The notes: generated by a model not told the origin, from the letters alone. DNA of 59,438 nt from Dehalococcoidia bacterium (GCA_009841435.1 VXLW01000016.1:4717-64154), one strand, 5' to 3'; shown: positions 41,767 through 50,845, counted from the stretch's first letter. Program-made: numbers and translations.

Positions 41767-43380
41767 ATGGCAACGGTCGCAGTACCACAGCTGAGCGGCT
41801 ACCACCGGCCCGCCGTGCTCGACTGGATCATGACGGTCGACCACAAGCGACTCGGTATCCTCTACCTGTACTTCACGCTCTTCTTCTTCGCCGTCGGCGG
41901 CATCCTCGCGCTGCTGGTGCGCACGCAGCTGGCGGTCGCCGATAACTCGTTCGTCGGGAACGACGCCTACAACCAGATCTTCACGATGCACGCCTCGGCG
42001 ATGCTGTTCCTGTTCATCATTCCCGTCTGGGCCGGCTTCGGGAACTACCTGGTGCCGCTCCAGATCGGCGCGGCCGACATGGCCTTCCCGCGCATCAACG
42101 CGCTCTCGTTCTGGATGCTGCCTCCCGCCGGCATCCTGATGTTCGCCGGCTTCATCGTCGACGGCGGGGCGGCCGACGGCGGCTGGACCGCCTACAGCCC
42201 GCTGGCGCAGCAGACGGGCGTGGGCATGGACATGTGGATCATCGCGGTGATCGTGCTTGGCATGTCCTCCACGATCGGCGCGGCGAACTTCCTCGTGACC
42301 ATGTTCCGGATGCGGGCGCCCGGCATGACGATGTTCCGCATGCCGATCTTCTGCTGGACGATGCTGGTGACGGCACTCCTGCAGCTGCTGGCGACGCCGG
42401 TGCTCGCGGCGGCGCTCGTGATGCTCTTCATCGACCGGAACTACGGCGGCCAGTTCTTCGATCCGAACGGCGGTGGCAACGTCGTGCTCTGGCAGAACGT
42501 GTTCTGGTTCTACTCGCACCCGGCGGTCTACATCATGATCCTGCCGGGCATGGGCATCGTCTCGGAAATCCTGCCCGTGTTCTCGCGCAAGCCGCTCTTC
42601 GGCTACAAGGCGTTCGTCTTCGCCACCATCGGCATCGGTGGCCTGGGCTTCAGCGTGTGGGCGCACCACATGTTCACCACGGGCTCGGTGCTGCTGCCGT
42701 TCTTCGGTTTCATGACCTTCATGATCGGCGTGCCGACGGGGGTCAAGATCTTCAACTGGTTGGGCACGCTCTGGGGCGGCTCGATCTCGTTCCCGACGCC
42801 CATGTTGTTCGCGATCGGCTTCGTGAGCATGTTCCTGATCGGCGGCATCAACGGCACCTACAGCGCCGCCGTGCCCGTCGACTTCGCCCTGCACGACACC
42901 TACTTCGTGGTGGCGCACATCCACTATGTCCTGTTCGGAGGCTCGGTGTTCGCGGTCTTCGGCGGGCTCTACTACTGGTTCCCGAAGATCTGGGGACGGC
43001 AGCTGAACGAACGGCTCGGGAAGCTGCACTTCGTGCTCATGTTCGTGGGCTTCAACGTGGCCTTCTTCCCGATGCACATGCTCGGGCTCGACGGGATGCC
43101 ACGACGCATCGCGGTCTATGCCGACAGCGCGGGCTGGGAAGCCCTGAACATGCTCTCGACGGGCGGGGCGTTCCTCATCGCCGTGAGCATGATCCCGTTC
43201 CTGATCGCGGTGGTCATGGCCTTCATGCGGCCCAAGGACCAGCCGGACGACCCGTGGGAGGCGAATACGCTCGAGTGGGCGACGACCTCGCCGCCACCGG
43301 ACTACAACTTCGACAGCCTGCCGCCGGTGCGCTCGGAGCGCCCGCTCTTCGACGCGCGGCACGGGGATGAGGCGCACTAG
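41767..43380 (+). CDS. coxA: Cytochrome c oxidase subunit I, A2 type
   Basis: 537 aa catalytic subunit with heme a and the heme a3-CuB site that reduces oxygen. It begins LDWIMTVDHKRLGILYLYF. Heme and Cu ligands are in NQIFTMHASAM, VFWFYSHPAVYIMILPGMGI, WAHHMFTTGS and HDTYFVVAHIHYVLFGG. The motif YSHPAV in helix VI replaces the proton-channel glutamate of A1 oxidases, placing it in the A2 group. ATG 41767 lies 9 nt after coxB. Ends two bases before coxC. Confidence 0.96.
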   Translation: MATVAVPQLSGYHRPAVLDWIMTVDHKRLGILYLYFTLFFFAVGGILALLVRTQLAVADNSFVGNDAYNQIFTMHASAMLFLFIIPVWAGFGNYLVPLQIGAADMAFPRINALSFWMLPPAGILMFAGFIVDGGAADGGWTAYSPLAQQTGVGMDMWIIAVIVLGMSSTIGAANFLVTMFRMRAPGMTMFRMPIFCWTMLVTALLQLLATPVLAAALVMLFIDRNYGGQFFDPNGGGNVVLWQNVFWFYSHPAVYIMILPGMGIVSEILPVFSRKPLFGYKAFVFATIGIGGLGFSVWAHHMFTTGSVLLPFFGFMTFMIGVPTGVKIFNWLGTLWGGSISFPTPMLFAIGFVSMFLIGGINGTYSAAVPVDFALHDTYFVVAHIHYVLFGGSVFAVFGGLYYWFPKIWGRQLNERLGKLHFVLMFVGFNVAFFPMHMLGLDGMPRRIAVYADSAGWEALNMLSTGGAFLIAVSMIPFLIAVVMAFMRPKDQPDDPWEANTLEWATTSPPPDYNFDSLPPVRSERPLFDARHGDEAH

Positions 43381-43382
43381 CG

Positions 43383-43982
43383 ATGGCAGCTCACGGCACG
43401 GCGGAACGGCAAGGCATGACGAACTCGATGCTCGGGTTCATCCTGTTCCTCGCCTCCGAGGTGATGTTCTTCGGCGGGCTCTTCGCGGCGTACTTCATCG
43501 CGCGCGCCGACGCGCCGGCGTGGCCCCCACCCCTCACCCCCGAGCAGATCGCCGAGGGCGTGCATCTCGAGCTCGAGGTCCTGCTGCCGGCGATCTCGAC
43601 CGGCATCCTCGTGCTCAGCTCGGTGACCATGCAGTACGCGGTGTGGCAGATTCAGAAGGGCAACCAGGGCGGCATGCTTTGGGGCCTGTTCATCTCGCTG
43701 GCGCTGGGCATCGTCTTCCTGGCGGCGCAGCTGTACGACTACACGCAACTTCACTTCCGCGCCGACGACACCATCTACGGCACGACCTTCTACACGCTGA
43801 CCGGCTTCCACGGCGCTCACGTGGCGGGAGGCGCGCTCTTCATCGCAGTCGTGACGGTACGAGCGCTCGGCGGACAATTCACGGCAGAGAACCACGAGGC
43901 GGTCGAGGCGTCGTCGATGTACTGGCACTTCGTCGATGTGGTCTGGATCGCCCTCTTCACCGTTCTCTACATCATCAAGTAG
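43383..43982 (+). CDS. coxC: Cytochrome c oxidase subunit III
   Basis: 199 aa, the five-helix short form. Helix one has FILFLASEVMFFGGLFAAYF with the usual Glu; FHGAHVAGGALFIAVVTVRA and YWHFVDVVWIALFTVLYIIK are typical later helices. It supports subunit I stability. Starts 2 nt after coxA and ends 19 nt before the cupredoxin-domain gene. Confidence 0.94.
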   Translation: MAAHGTAERQGMTNSMLGFILFLASEVMFFGGLFAAYFIARADAPAWPPPLTPEQIAEGVHLELEVLLPAISTGILVLSSVTMQYAVWQIQKGNQGGMLWGLFISLALGIVFLAAQLYDYTQLHFRADDTIYGTTFYTLTGFHGAHVAGGALFIAVVTVRALGGQFTAENHEAVEASSMYWHFVDVVWIALFTVLYIIK

Positions 43983-44001
43983 CCAACAAGGACGAAGGAC
44001 T

Positions 44002-45186
44002 TTGGAGCACGAGAGCAGCGAGCACGAAGCCCACGTCGGGCCAGACGTCCATCTGCCGGATCCGAGTATCTGGCCGTTCGTGGCGGGGCTCGCGATCATG
44101 CTGCTCACGGCGACCCTTGTCTGGTGGGCGCGGGTCGAGGACCAGCGCAGCCTGAGCGGCCCGCTGCTGGGCGCTTCGGCCGCCATCACGCTGTTCTCGG
44201 TAGCGGGCTGGGCCTACGAAGACGGTCGCATGCGCCAGAAGGCGCGCGAGCAGGAAGAGCACGCACGCCAGGGGGCGCGCCGCACCCAGGTCATCACCTT
44301 CGCCATCGCCGAGGGCCAGCTTGAGGCGGCTGTCGGGGAGGGCGGCGTTATCGACGCCATCCAGAACGCCCACGACGACCTGCGCGCGGCGCCCGGCTTC
44401 GAGGACCTTCGCATCAACGTCTCGAGCGCGGAAGAAGGACCGTCCCAGGTCATCGTGGAGACTACGTGGTCGACGGCCGAGGACCTTGCGGCATTCGAAG
44501 AGACCGAGCGCGCCATCCTCGACCTGATCAGCCAGCACGGAGACGAGGTGTTGGCGGGTTCGCCGCAGACGTTCGACATGCAGGTGGTGCGCGACACGAA
44601 AGACACGACGGTGCGCTTCAGCATGGGCGCGGCGGTCTCGCTGTTCGGCGCCCTGCTGGTGGGCGGCTTCGCGGTGGGGGCGGGGCTGAACCTGTTCGCA
44701 AGCGAGGCAACCGCCGAGGGCGACATCATCATCCGCCCCGAGGTTGGCCCGTTCCTGGACACGCTGACGATCAAGGCGAGCGACTTCAGTCACAAGGAGA
44801 TCACGCTGCCGCCCGGCGTGGACTTCACGATGACCCTGGACAACCAGGACGACTCGGTTGCCCACAACCTTATCTTCTTCCGGAGCGAGGACCTGGAAGG
44901 GGAGGTGCTGGAAGGCTGCATCAGCGGCTGCGAAGACGACGGGACGGCGGTGCGGACGTCACTGGAGCTGGGGATCATCCAGCAAACGTTCACCTTCACC
45001 ACACCGCCGCCGGGCCGCTACGCTTTCTGGTGCGACGTCCACCCCGACACCATGATCGGCATGCTCATCATCGAGGAGGGCGCACTGCTTCCGGGCAAGG
45101 CGCCCCCAGCGGACGATGCGGGCGCAGACAGCACGGATGGCACCGGCGAGACAGGCGAAACCGAAGACGAGAGCGCCGGGAACTAG
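44002..45186 (+). CDS. Oxidase-operon protein: membrane helices, ABM-like domain and cupredoxin
   Basis: 394 aa, no family match for the whole. Order: helix pair about 20-70 (WPFVAGLAIMLLTATLVWWA, SAAITLFSVAGWAYEDGRM), resembling small cytochrome oxidase subunit IV; a soluble segment about 90-205 (VITFAIAEGQLEAAVGEGGV to FEETERAILDLISQHGDEVL) resembling the ABM dimeric barrel; a helix (AVSLFGALLVGGFAVGAGL); then a cupredoxin about 240-365 with His in DSVAHNLIFF and CDVHPDTMIGML as likely type I copper ligands. The acidic Thr/Gly/Asp tail is disordered. The start is TTG 44002 with AAGGA 9 nt upstream. Following coxABC by 19 nt, it may be an extra subunit or an electron donor to CuA, which is inference. 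Confidence 0.8.
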   Translation: MEHESSEHEAHVGPDVHLPDPSIWPFVAGLAIMLLTATLVWWARVEDQRSLSGPLLGASAAITLFSVAGWAYEDGRMRQKAREQEEHARQGARRTQVITFAIAEGQLEAAVGEGGVIDAIQNAHDDLRAAPGFEDLRINVSSAEEGPSQVIVETTWSTAEDLAAFEETERAILDLISQHGDEVLAGSPQTFDMQVVRDTKDTTVRFSMGAAVSLFGALLVGGFAVGAGLNLFASEATAEGDIIIRPEVGPFLDTLTIKASDFSHKEITLPPGVDFTMTLDNQDDSVAHNLIFFRSEDLEGEVLEGCISGCEDDGTAVRTSLELGIIQQTFTFTTPPPGRYAFWCDVHPDTMIGMLIIEEGALLPGKAPPADDAGADSTDGTGETGETEDESAGN

Positions 45187-45207
45187 AACCAGTCCGACCC
45201 GCTTCCC

Positions 45208-46434
45208 CTACTCCAGCACACCCTCGACGAGCAGTTCCGTGAACTCCTCGTCGCCCATTCCGAGCGTGCCCTTGAGCACGCGCTCGGTGTCCTCGCCGAG
45301 CAGAGGCGCGGCCTTCCAGGGGCCGCCGGGGGTCTTCGAAAGGCGGAAGGCGGGCGAGTCGTAGGTGCGGGCGCCCATGGTGGGGTGGTCGAGCACGGCG
45401 TAGTGGCCCCGATGCTTGAGCTGCGGGTCGCGGTGCATCTCCTCGGGCGACTTCACGATGCCGGAGGGCACGCCGTTATCGCGCATCGCCTTGTAGGCCT
45501 GCGCGGCAGTGCGTTCGCGGCACCAGAAGTCGATGTGGCGGTCGATCTCCTTCTGCTCGTTGAGGCGCGACCACTTGCGGCGCATGCGTTCGAGGTCGGT
45601 CCAATCGGGACGGCCGATAGCCGCGCGAAAGCCCTCCCACTCCTGCTCGGTGAAGCAGGCGATGACGACGTAGCGGCCATCCTTGCAGCGGTAGGCGCCA
45701 TGAGGGGCGGCCTCGGGATCACGGTTGCCGAGGCGCTCGGCTTCGCGGCCGTTGGCGGTCCACTCGAGGATGCTGGTCCCGAGGGCGTGCACGGCGCCCT
45801 CGAACTGGGAGAAGTCGATGTACTGGCCCTTGCCCGTGCGGCGGCGGTAGTCGAGGGCGGCCACGAGGGCGAGGGCGCCCACATGGGGCACGAGGAAGTC
45901 GGTGTAGGCGACGCCGGTGCCGATGGGCTCGCCGTCGGGCCAGCCGGTCAGGTGATTGAATCCGGAAGCGGCCTGGAGCACGTGCCCGTAGCCCATGTAG
46001 TGCGCCCAGGGACCGGTCTGGCCGAAGAGGGGCATCGAGATCATGACGAGGTCGGGGCGCACCTTGCGCAGCTCCTCGTAGTCGAGCCCCAGCTTCTTGA
46101 GGGAGCCCGGCGTGAACGATTCCGTGACGACATCGGAGACGGCCACGAGGCGCTTCAGGAGCTCTTTGCCCTTCGCCGTCTTCAGGTTGATGGTGACGCC
46201 GAGCTTGGAGCTGTTGAAGTTGGCGAAGTACCCGGAGTTGTCGTAGTGGGGCTCGTTGTCGGTGAAGGGGCCGGCGCGGCGCAGGGTCTCCATGCGGGTG
46301 GCCGACTCGACGCGGATGACCTCGGCGCCGTGATCGGCGAGGTACCTGGCCACGGTGGGGCCGACGCCCACCCAGGAGAGGTCGGTGACGCGCAGGCCTT
46401 CGAAGGGCTTCGGTTTGCTCCCGTTGCTGGCCAT
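45208..46434 (-). CDS. CaiB/BaiF CoA-transferase family III
   Basis: 408 aa class III CoA-transferase that moves CoA between carboxylic acids through a catalytic Asp. LRVTDLSWVGVGPTVARYLA opens it, HGAEVIRVESATRME follows, NLKTAKGKELLKRLVAVSDV is the usual middle segment, and FNHLTGWPDGEPIGTGVAYT with DFLVPHV contains the catalytic Asp region. It ends EEFTELLVEGVLE. ATG 46434 is 2 nt after the second CoA-transferase stop, so the two may form one unit, perhaps a heteromeric enzyme. Substrate unknown. Confidence 0.9.
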   Translation of the reverse strand: MASNGSKPKPFEGLRVTDLSWVGVGPTVARYLADHGAEVIRVESATRMETLRRAGPFTDNEPHYDNSGYFANFNSSKLGVTINLKTAKGKELLKRLVAVSDVVTESFTPGSLKKLGLDYEELRKVRPDLVMISMPLFGQTGPWAHYMGYGHVLQAASGFNHLTGWPDGEPIGTGVAYTDFLVPHVGALALVAALDYRRRTGKGQYIDFSQFEGAVHALGTSILEWTANGREAERLGNRDPEAAPHGAYRCKDGRYVVIACFTEQEWEGFRAAIGRPDWTDLERMRRKWSRLNEQKEIDRHIDFWCRERTAAQAYKAMRDNGVPSGIVKSPEEMHRDPQLKHRGHYAVLDHPTMGARTYDSPAFRLSKTPGGPWKAAPLLGEDTERVLKGTLGMGDEEFTELLVEGVLE

Positions 46435-46435
46435 C

Positions 46436-47716
46436 TCAGATCACCATGCTACGCCGCAGCTTCGCGACTTCGTCCGCGTCCAGCCCGAGAAGGTCGCCGT
46501 AGACCTCGGCGTTGTGCTCGCCGACGTGGGGGGCGCGTCCGCGCTGCCTCCAGGGCGTACCGGAGAGCTTCCAGGGGGCGCCGGGGTACACGAACGTCTC
46601 GCCGATGTCCTCGTGGCGCACCTGGACCCAGTAGTCGCGAGCGGCGAGCTGGTCGCTTTCAACGATCTCGCGGGGACTGTAGACGGGCGCCCAGCCGACG
46701 CCACGGGACTGAGCCTCGCGCACGAGGTCGTCCTTGCGGCGGGTGCGGCAGAACTTCTGCATGATGCCGACGAGCAGCTCTTGCTCGTCCTCTTCCAGGG
46801 GCTGAACGACTTCGAGCCGCTCGCGCCAGTGGGGGGCGGTGAGAGGGCCAGCCTCGCCGGTTTGGTCGAGCCAGTCGACCATGGCGCCCGAGGTGGGGCC
46901 CATGAGGCCGCCGAGCCCGAGCGCCGCCACCCAGCCGTCGGCCGTCTCGTAGATGTAGCGGGGACCCTCGCGGCCGCTGACCATGCGGCCCGAGCCGGGA
47001 CCGCGGTTGTTGATCTGGAGGATGTCCCACGTCTGCTGGGCGTTGTCCATTGCGTTGGCCATGGACTCCTGCATGGAGACATCGACATGCTGCCCGAGCC
47101 CGCCGTTCGCCCCGCGGGCGTAGAGCGCGATGACCGCACCGACGGCCGCCTGGAGGTTGACCTGGGCGTAGGCCTGGGGGGCGGTCGTGCGGACGGGGCC
47201 GCGTTCATCGCTGCCGTTGAGGTACATGTGGCCGCCCATGGCGGAGCCGACGATGTCGGTGGCGGGGAGGTTGCGGGCGGGGCCGGTCTGGCCGAAGTTC
47301 GTGATGCTGACGACAACGGCCTCGGGATTCACCTTCGCGAGGGTGCGGGGGTCGGCGCCGATGTCCTTCGCGGCGCCGGGGGCGTTTGTTTCGATGACGG
47401 CATCGGCGCCGGCAACGAGGCGGTGGAACAGGTCGCGGCCGGCTTCCAGGCGCATCTCGCAGGTGACGGAGCGCTTGCCCGCATTCATGGCCCACCAGTA
47501 GAGGCTCGACTCGCGGCCCTCCTCGTCGCGGAAGAAGGGGCCGTTGGCCCGCGTGCGGTCCCCGGCGCGCGGCTCGACCTTGATGACGTCTGCGCCCAAC
47601 TCGGCGAGGAGCCGGGCGCAGAGCTGGCCCTTCTCGTCGGCGATGTCGACGACGCGGTAGCCGCTCAGGGGGCCATCGGGGTGTGGGAGGGGGACACCGT
47701 CGGGGCGGTCGGTCAC
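46436..47716 (-). CDS. CaiB/BaiF CoA-transferase family III
   Basis: 426 aa, same family as its downstream neighbour but a distinct paralogue. LSGYRVVDIADEKGQLCARL opens it, then LGADVIKVEPRAGDRTRANG, and HMYLNGSDERGPVRTTAPQA is the central segment. It ends DEVAKLRRSMVI. GTG 47716 starts it. Lying next to the other CoA-transferase, they may work together on succinyl- or propionyl-type esters; not shown. Confidence 0.88.
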   Translation of the reverse strand: MTDRPDGVPLPHPDGPLSGYRVVDIADEKGQLCARLLAELGADVIKVEPRAGDRTRANGPFFRDEEGRESSLYWWAMNAGKRSVTCEMRLEAGRDLFHRLVAGADAVIETNAPGAAKDIGADPRTLAKVNPEAVVVSITNFGQTGPARNLPATDIVGSAMGGHMYLNGSDERGPVRTTAPQAYAQVNLQAAVGAVIALYARGANGGLGQHVDVSMQESMANAMDNAQQTWDILQINNRGPGSGRMVSGREGPRYIYETADGWVAALGLGGLMGPTSGAMVDWLDQTGEAGPLTAPHWRERLEVVQPLEEDEQELLVGIMQKFCRTRRKDDLVREAQSRGVGWAPVYSPREIVESDQLAARDYWVQVRHEDIGETFVYPGAPWKLSGTPWRQRGRAPHVGEHNAEVYGDLLGLDADEVAKLRRSMVI

Positions 47717-47740
47717 GCCCGAGTTCTACCGCCGCCCGGC

Positions 47741-47979
47741 GGCTGTGCGCAAGGGCGACGGCGCCGCTAATCGTTGTCCGTGAGCGTCTTCCCCCACATG
47801 CGGGCTATCAGGAACTCGGGGCCGGGGAGCCACAACGCGAAGGGAAGCAGAACAGCCGTCGCGAGGACCTTCGCGGCGAGCGGGATAACCTCATCCAGCC
47901 ACTGCATGGCTCGCTCCAGGAGCGAAGACACAGACCCTCCCTCGAACTTCAGGGGCTGTGCGCAAGGGCGACGGCGCCG
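47741..47979. repeat. 26-bp direct repeat derived from the end of hflX
   Basis: GGCTGTGCGCAAGGGCGACG plus GCGCCG occurs identically at 47741-47766 and 47954-47979. The second copy is the last codons of hflX. The copies bracket the 46-aa small membrane-protein gene, as if that gene had entered the hflX 3' end and left a duplicate. Confidence 0.85.
47767..47907 (-). CDS. 46-aa small membrane protein
   Basis: ATG 47907 with GGAG 6 nt upstream, ending in a stop at 47767. Protein: MQWLDEVIPLAAKVLATAVL then LPFALWLPGPEFLIARMWGK and TLTDND, one hydrophobic helix with charged ends. Lies just after hflX on the same strand and between the two repeat copies. Function unknown; the stop abuts the outer repeat. 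The other bases between the CoA-transferase and hflX contain nothing else. Confidence 0.6.
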   Translation of the reverse strand: MQWLDEVIPLAAKVLATAVLLPFALWLPGPEFLIARMWGKTLTDND

Positions 47980-49139
47980 TTGTCAGGCGCGCCGGGGCGG
48001 CCGTCGAGGACGGCATCGATGGCGTCGCGGAGGGCATCGATGCCCCAGCCCTTGCTCGCGGAGATGTGGCGAATGTCGCCGGGGACGGGGCCGGCGCCGT
48101 CGAGAAGGGCGCGGGCATCGGCTTCGGTCTCCGGCGGGGAACCGTCGTCGCAGGTGAGGGCATCGATCTTGTTGAGGGCGACGATGGTGGGGCGCCCGAG
48201 CACGCTCAGGTCGCGGAGGACGCCCTCGACGGTCTCGGCCTGGGTGCCGGCGTGGGGGTGGGAGACATCGACGACGTGCAGGAGCACGTCCGCTTCCTCC
48301 AGCTCCTCGAGGGTCGCGCGGAAGGACGCGACGAGCTGGGTGGGGAGCTTCTGGATGAAGCCGACGGTGTCCGTGAGGAGGGCGGGGCGGCCGGAGGGGA
48401 GGGCCATCTTGCGGGTGACGGGGTCGAGCGTGGCGAAGAGCTTGTCTTCGGCGCGCTGGTCAGCGCCGGAGAGGGCGCGCATGAGGGTCGTCTTGCCGGC
48501 GTTCGTGTAGCCGATGAGGGCGACGACGGGGACGCCGGAGCGGCGGCGCTTGCGCCGGTAGAGCTCGCGCTGGACGCGAACCTGCTCGAGGTCCTTCTTG
48601 AGCTTGCTCATGCGGCGGCGGACGAGGCGGCGGTCGGTCTCGATCTGAGTCTCGCCGGGACCGCGGAGGCCGATGGCGCCCTCCATGCGTTCGAGGTGGC
48701 TCCACTGGCCGCGGAGGCGGGGCAGGAGGTACTCGGTCTGCGCCAACTCGACCTGGAGGCGGCCTTCCCGCGTGCTCGCGCGCATCGCGAAGATGTCGAG
48801 GATGAGGGCGGTGCGGTCGATGACCTTGAGCTGCAACTGCTCCTCGAGGTTGCGCTGCTGCGAGGGCGAGAGCTCATCGTCGAAGATGACGGTGTTGGCG
48901 CGCTTCTCGAGACAGGCGTCGGCGACCTCGCGAAGCTTGCCGCTGCCGATGTAGGTGGCGGGCTGGGGGCTGCTGCGGCGCTGCAGGGCGAGGCCGACGA
49001 CCTTCGCGCCGGCGGTGCGGGCGAGCTCGGCAAGCTCGGCGAGCGACTCGCGAGCGGGGAGGGTGGCCCCGGGGCGGTCGACCGCAACGAGGTAGGCGCG
49101 ATCGCGGGTGGGGGCGGTGGAGTGGAGGCGTTTCGCCAT
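47949..49139 (-). CDS. hflX: GTPase HflX
   Basis: 396 aa ribosome-associated GTPase that splits stalled or heat-damaged 70S. HflX N-domain with TYIGSGKLREVADACLEKRA and DDELSPSQQRNLEEQL; coiled linker GPGETQIETDRRLVRRRMSK; G-domain with VALIGYTNAGKTTLMRALSG (G1), ATLDPVTRKM, LLTDTVGFIQKLP (G3) and VALNKIDALT (G4). C-terminal tail PDNGAVALAHSP lies in the repeat. ATG 49139. Confidence 0.95.
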   Translation of the reverse strand: MAKRLHSTAPTRDRAYLVAVDRPGATLPARESLAELAELARTAGAKVVGLALQRRSSPQPATYIGSGKLREVADACLEKRANTVIFDDELSPSQQRNLEEQLQLKVIDRTALILDIFAMRASTREGRLQVELAQTEYLLPRLRGQWSHLERMEGAIGLRGPGETQIETDRRLVRRRMSKLKKDLEQVRVQRELYRRKRRRSGVPVVALIGYTNAGKTTLMRALSGADQRAEDKLFATLDPVTRKMALPSGRPALLTDTVGFIQKLPTQLVASFRATLEELEEADVLLHVVDVSHPHAGTQAETVEGVLRDLSVLGRPTIVALNKIDALTCDDGSPPETEADARALLDGAGPVPGDIRHISASKGWGIDALRDAIDAVLDGRPGAPDNGAVALAHSP

Positions 49140-49198
49140 CGACTCAGCTTAGCCCATCACCGGCGGACCGGAACACCGCCGCCGCCTAGCATGGCGCG

Positions 49199-50299
49199 AT
49201 GCGTTCGTTCGCCACGCTCTTCGCCGGCGCGCTCGTTTGCTGTTTGCTCGCCGGTTGCAGCGGCGGCGATAACGATGCGCCGCAGCCGGAGACGCCTTCC
49301 CCAACCCCAACCGTGACCGCGACAGCAACGACAACCGCAGCGGCAGAGCCGACGGCGAAGGCCATGGCCACAAAGCCCGCGGATGAGGATGAGGAGTGGG
49401 AGAAGGAGCCGGGAGAGGGCGCGCGGCCCTGGGAGAATCCAGATGGCCCTCGGCTGATCGCGATTGGCGAGGGAGAGCGTCCGGCGACGCTGCTGATCCC
49501 GCGGGAGGCCGACCGCTCCGAGCCACGCCCGCTCGTGCTGCTGTTGCACGGCTACGGCAGCAGCGGTGAAGGGGCCGACACCTACTTCCAGTTCGCGGCG
49601 CACGTGAACGAGCTGGGTTTCGGGCTGATCCTGCCGAACGGCACGGAGGACCCTGAGGGCGAGCGTTTCTGGAATGGGACAGCCGAGTGCTGCGACATGC
49701 TCGACACCGGGGTCGACGACGCGGGCTACCTGCGCGGACTCATCGAGGAGGCGCGAGCACACGCGGCCTTCGACAAGGTGTTCGCGGTGGGACACTCGAA
49801 CGGCGGGTTCATGGCCTACCGGCTGGCGTGCGAGGCGATCCCGGGGCTGACGGCGATCGTGAGCCTCGCCGGGGGCACGTACGCCAACGCGGACGACTGC
49901 CGCGCGCCCTCGACGGTGTCGGTGCTGCAGATTCACGGCGAGCGCGACCTCGTTATCCGGTACGCGGGCGGGCCGCTGAAGGGTCCGCTGGGATGGACGG
50001 ATTCCGTGCCCGGCGCGGAGGAGAGCGTGCTGCGCTGGGCGGAACGCACCGGCTGCGACCTCAACGCCGCCGAGGAGCTGGCGCCGATCGACACGGACCT
50101 GTTCGTGGAGGGCGCGGAGACGAGCATCCAGCGCTGGCGAGAGGGCTGCGCGGGGGGCACGGTCCACGAGCTGTGGACGATCAGGGGCGGGGGCCACGTG
50201 CCCCTGGTCTGGGGCACTGAGTTCACAGAACGCATCCTGCTGTGGCTGAACGACGCCTACACGGGCGAGGTCACGATCGAGGGAGACGGCGTCGAATAG
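49199..50299 (+). CDS. Secreted lipoprotein esterase (LpqC/PHB depolymerase-like)
   Basis: 366 aa alpha/beta hydrolase. Lipobox LLAGC after a hydrophobic signal, then a Pro/Thr/Ala linker (PSPTPTVTATATTTAAAEPT). Oxyanion region is LLLHGYGSSGEG, the nucleophile Ser is in VFAVGHSNGGFMAYRLACEA, Asp/His are likely near LQIHGERDLVIRYAGGPLKG and IRGGGHVPLVWG. This matches the poly(3-hydroxybutyrate) depolymerase/feruloyl esterase-like group. It acts outside the membrane; the substrate is unknown. ATG 49199 is the only start before the signal peptide. Confidence 0.88.
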   Translation: MRSFATLFAGALVCCLLAGCSGGDNDAPQPETPSPTPTVTATATTTAAAEPTAKAMATKPADEDEEWEKEPGEGARPWENPDGPRLIAIGEGERPATLLIPREADRSEPRPLVLLLHGYGSSGEGADTYFQFAAHVNELGFGLILPNGTEDPEGERFWNGTAECCDMLDTGVDDAGYLRGLIEEARAHAAFDKVFAVGHSNGGFMAYRLACEAIPGLTAIVSLAGGTYANADDCRAPSTVSVLQIHGERDLVIRYAGGPLKGPLGWTDSVPGAEESVLRWAERTGCDLNAAEELAPIDTDLFVEGAETSIQRWREGCAGGTVHELWTIRGGGHVPLVWGTEFTERILLWLNDAYTGEVTIEGDGVE

Positions 50300-50355
50300 G
50301 GGGCGCTAGAAGCCCTTCCGGTCCTCCATGCGCATCGCGCCGGGAGAAGCCATCA

Positions 50356-50625
50356 CTACGCTGGGGTCGACTCCCTGGGAGCGGGAGCTCCGCGCAAGAG
50401 GCCCTCAGTGCTCAGATCCTCATCAACATCGGGCCAATGTATCCCGAAGCCACCGCCAGCAACCTGCCAGTTGTTCCTCTGAGCCTCGGTAGCGTGAAGA
50501 AGCCGCGGGTACCACGTGAGTGGCACGGAAATCGTGCGTCCATCGAGCAGGTCCACCGTGAGCGTGTCCTCAGTCACACGCACGTCCTGCACTCTTTCTC
50601 CAGCCCTAGGTTCCGAAACGCTCAT
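50356..50625 (-). CDS. DUF2442 protein
   Basis: 89 aa. Family pattern RVTEDTLTVDLLDGRTISVP then LTWYPRLLHAT and NNWQVAGGGFGIHWPDVDED with LSTEGLLRG. ATG 50625 lies inside the DUF4160 3' end (20-nt overlap), so the two are co-translated. Such pairs recur together on accessory DNA and have been proposed to be toxin-antitoxin modules; activity is not proven here. Confidence 0.85.
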   Translation of the reverse strand: MSVSEPRAGERVQDVRVTEDTLTVDLLDGRTISVPLTWYPRLLHATEAQRNNWQVAGGGFGIHWPDVDEDLSTEGLLRGAPAPRESTPA

Positions 50626-50842
50626 CCCAAGCCTCAAGGAACATTGTCGCATAGCGTTCCACAAGTCTCTCGACCCGTCGGAGCTCGACTGGACGGAAGC
50701 CGTAGTTTGCCGCCAGTGCAACGGGACGTAGCCAGAACTTCGCGGAGTCAGCGTCGCGATCGACATGCACATGCGGGGGTTCGTTCGGTTCGTGGCTGTA
50801 GAAGTAGAACCGGTATGGCCCTTGGCGAACGAGCGTCGGCAA
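50606..50842 (-). CDS. DUF4160 protein
   Basis: 78 aa, TTG start at 50842, three bases after the aminotransferase stop. Typical core: YRFYFYSHEPNEPPHVHVDR then AKFWLRPVALAANYGF and MFLEAWDERF. The HVHV motif and the fused position with DUF2442 define the pair. Function probably toxin-like, by association only. Confidence 0.85.
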   Translation of the reverse strand: MPTLVRQGPYRFYFYSHEPNEPPHVHVDRDADSAKFWLRPVALAANYGFRPVELRRVERLVERYATMFLEAWDERFGT

Positions 50843-50845
50843 CCG

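Noticed and set aside
40858-43377. 839-codon minus-strand frame over coxB and coxA
   Set aside because: Antisense of clearly conserved oxidase subunits with His/Arg/Glu-rich filler.
46355-49316. Long plus-strand frames over the CoA-transferase and hflX genes
   Set aside because: Antisense shadows of conserved genes; no start signals or motifs.
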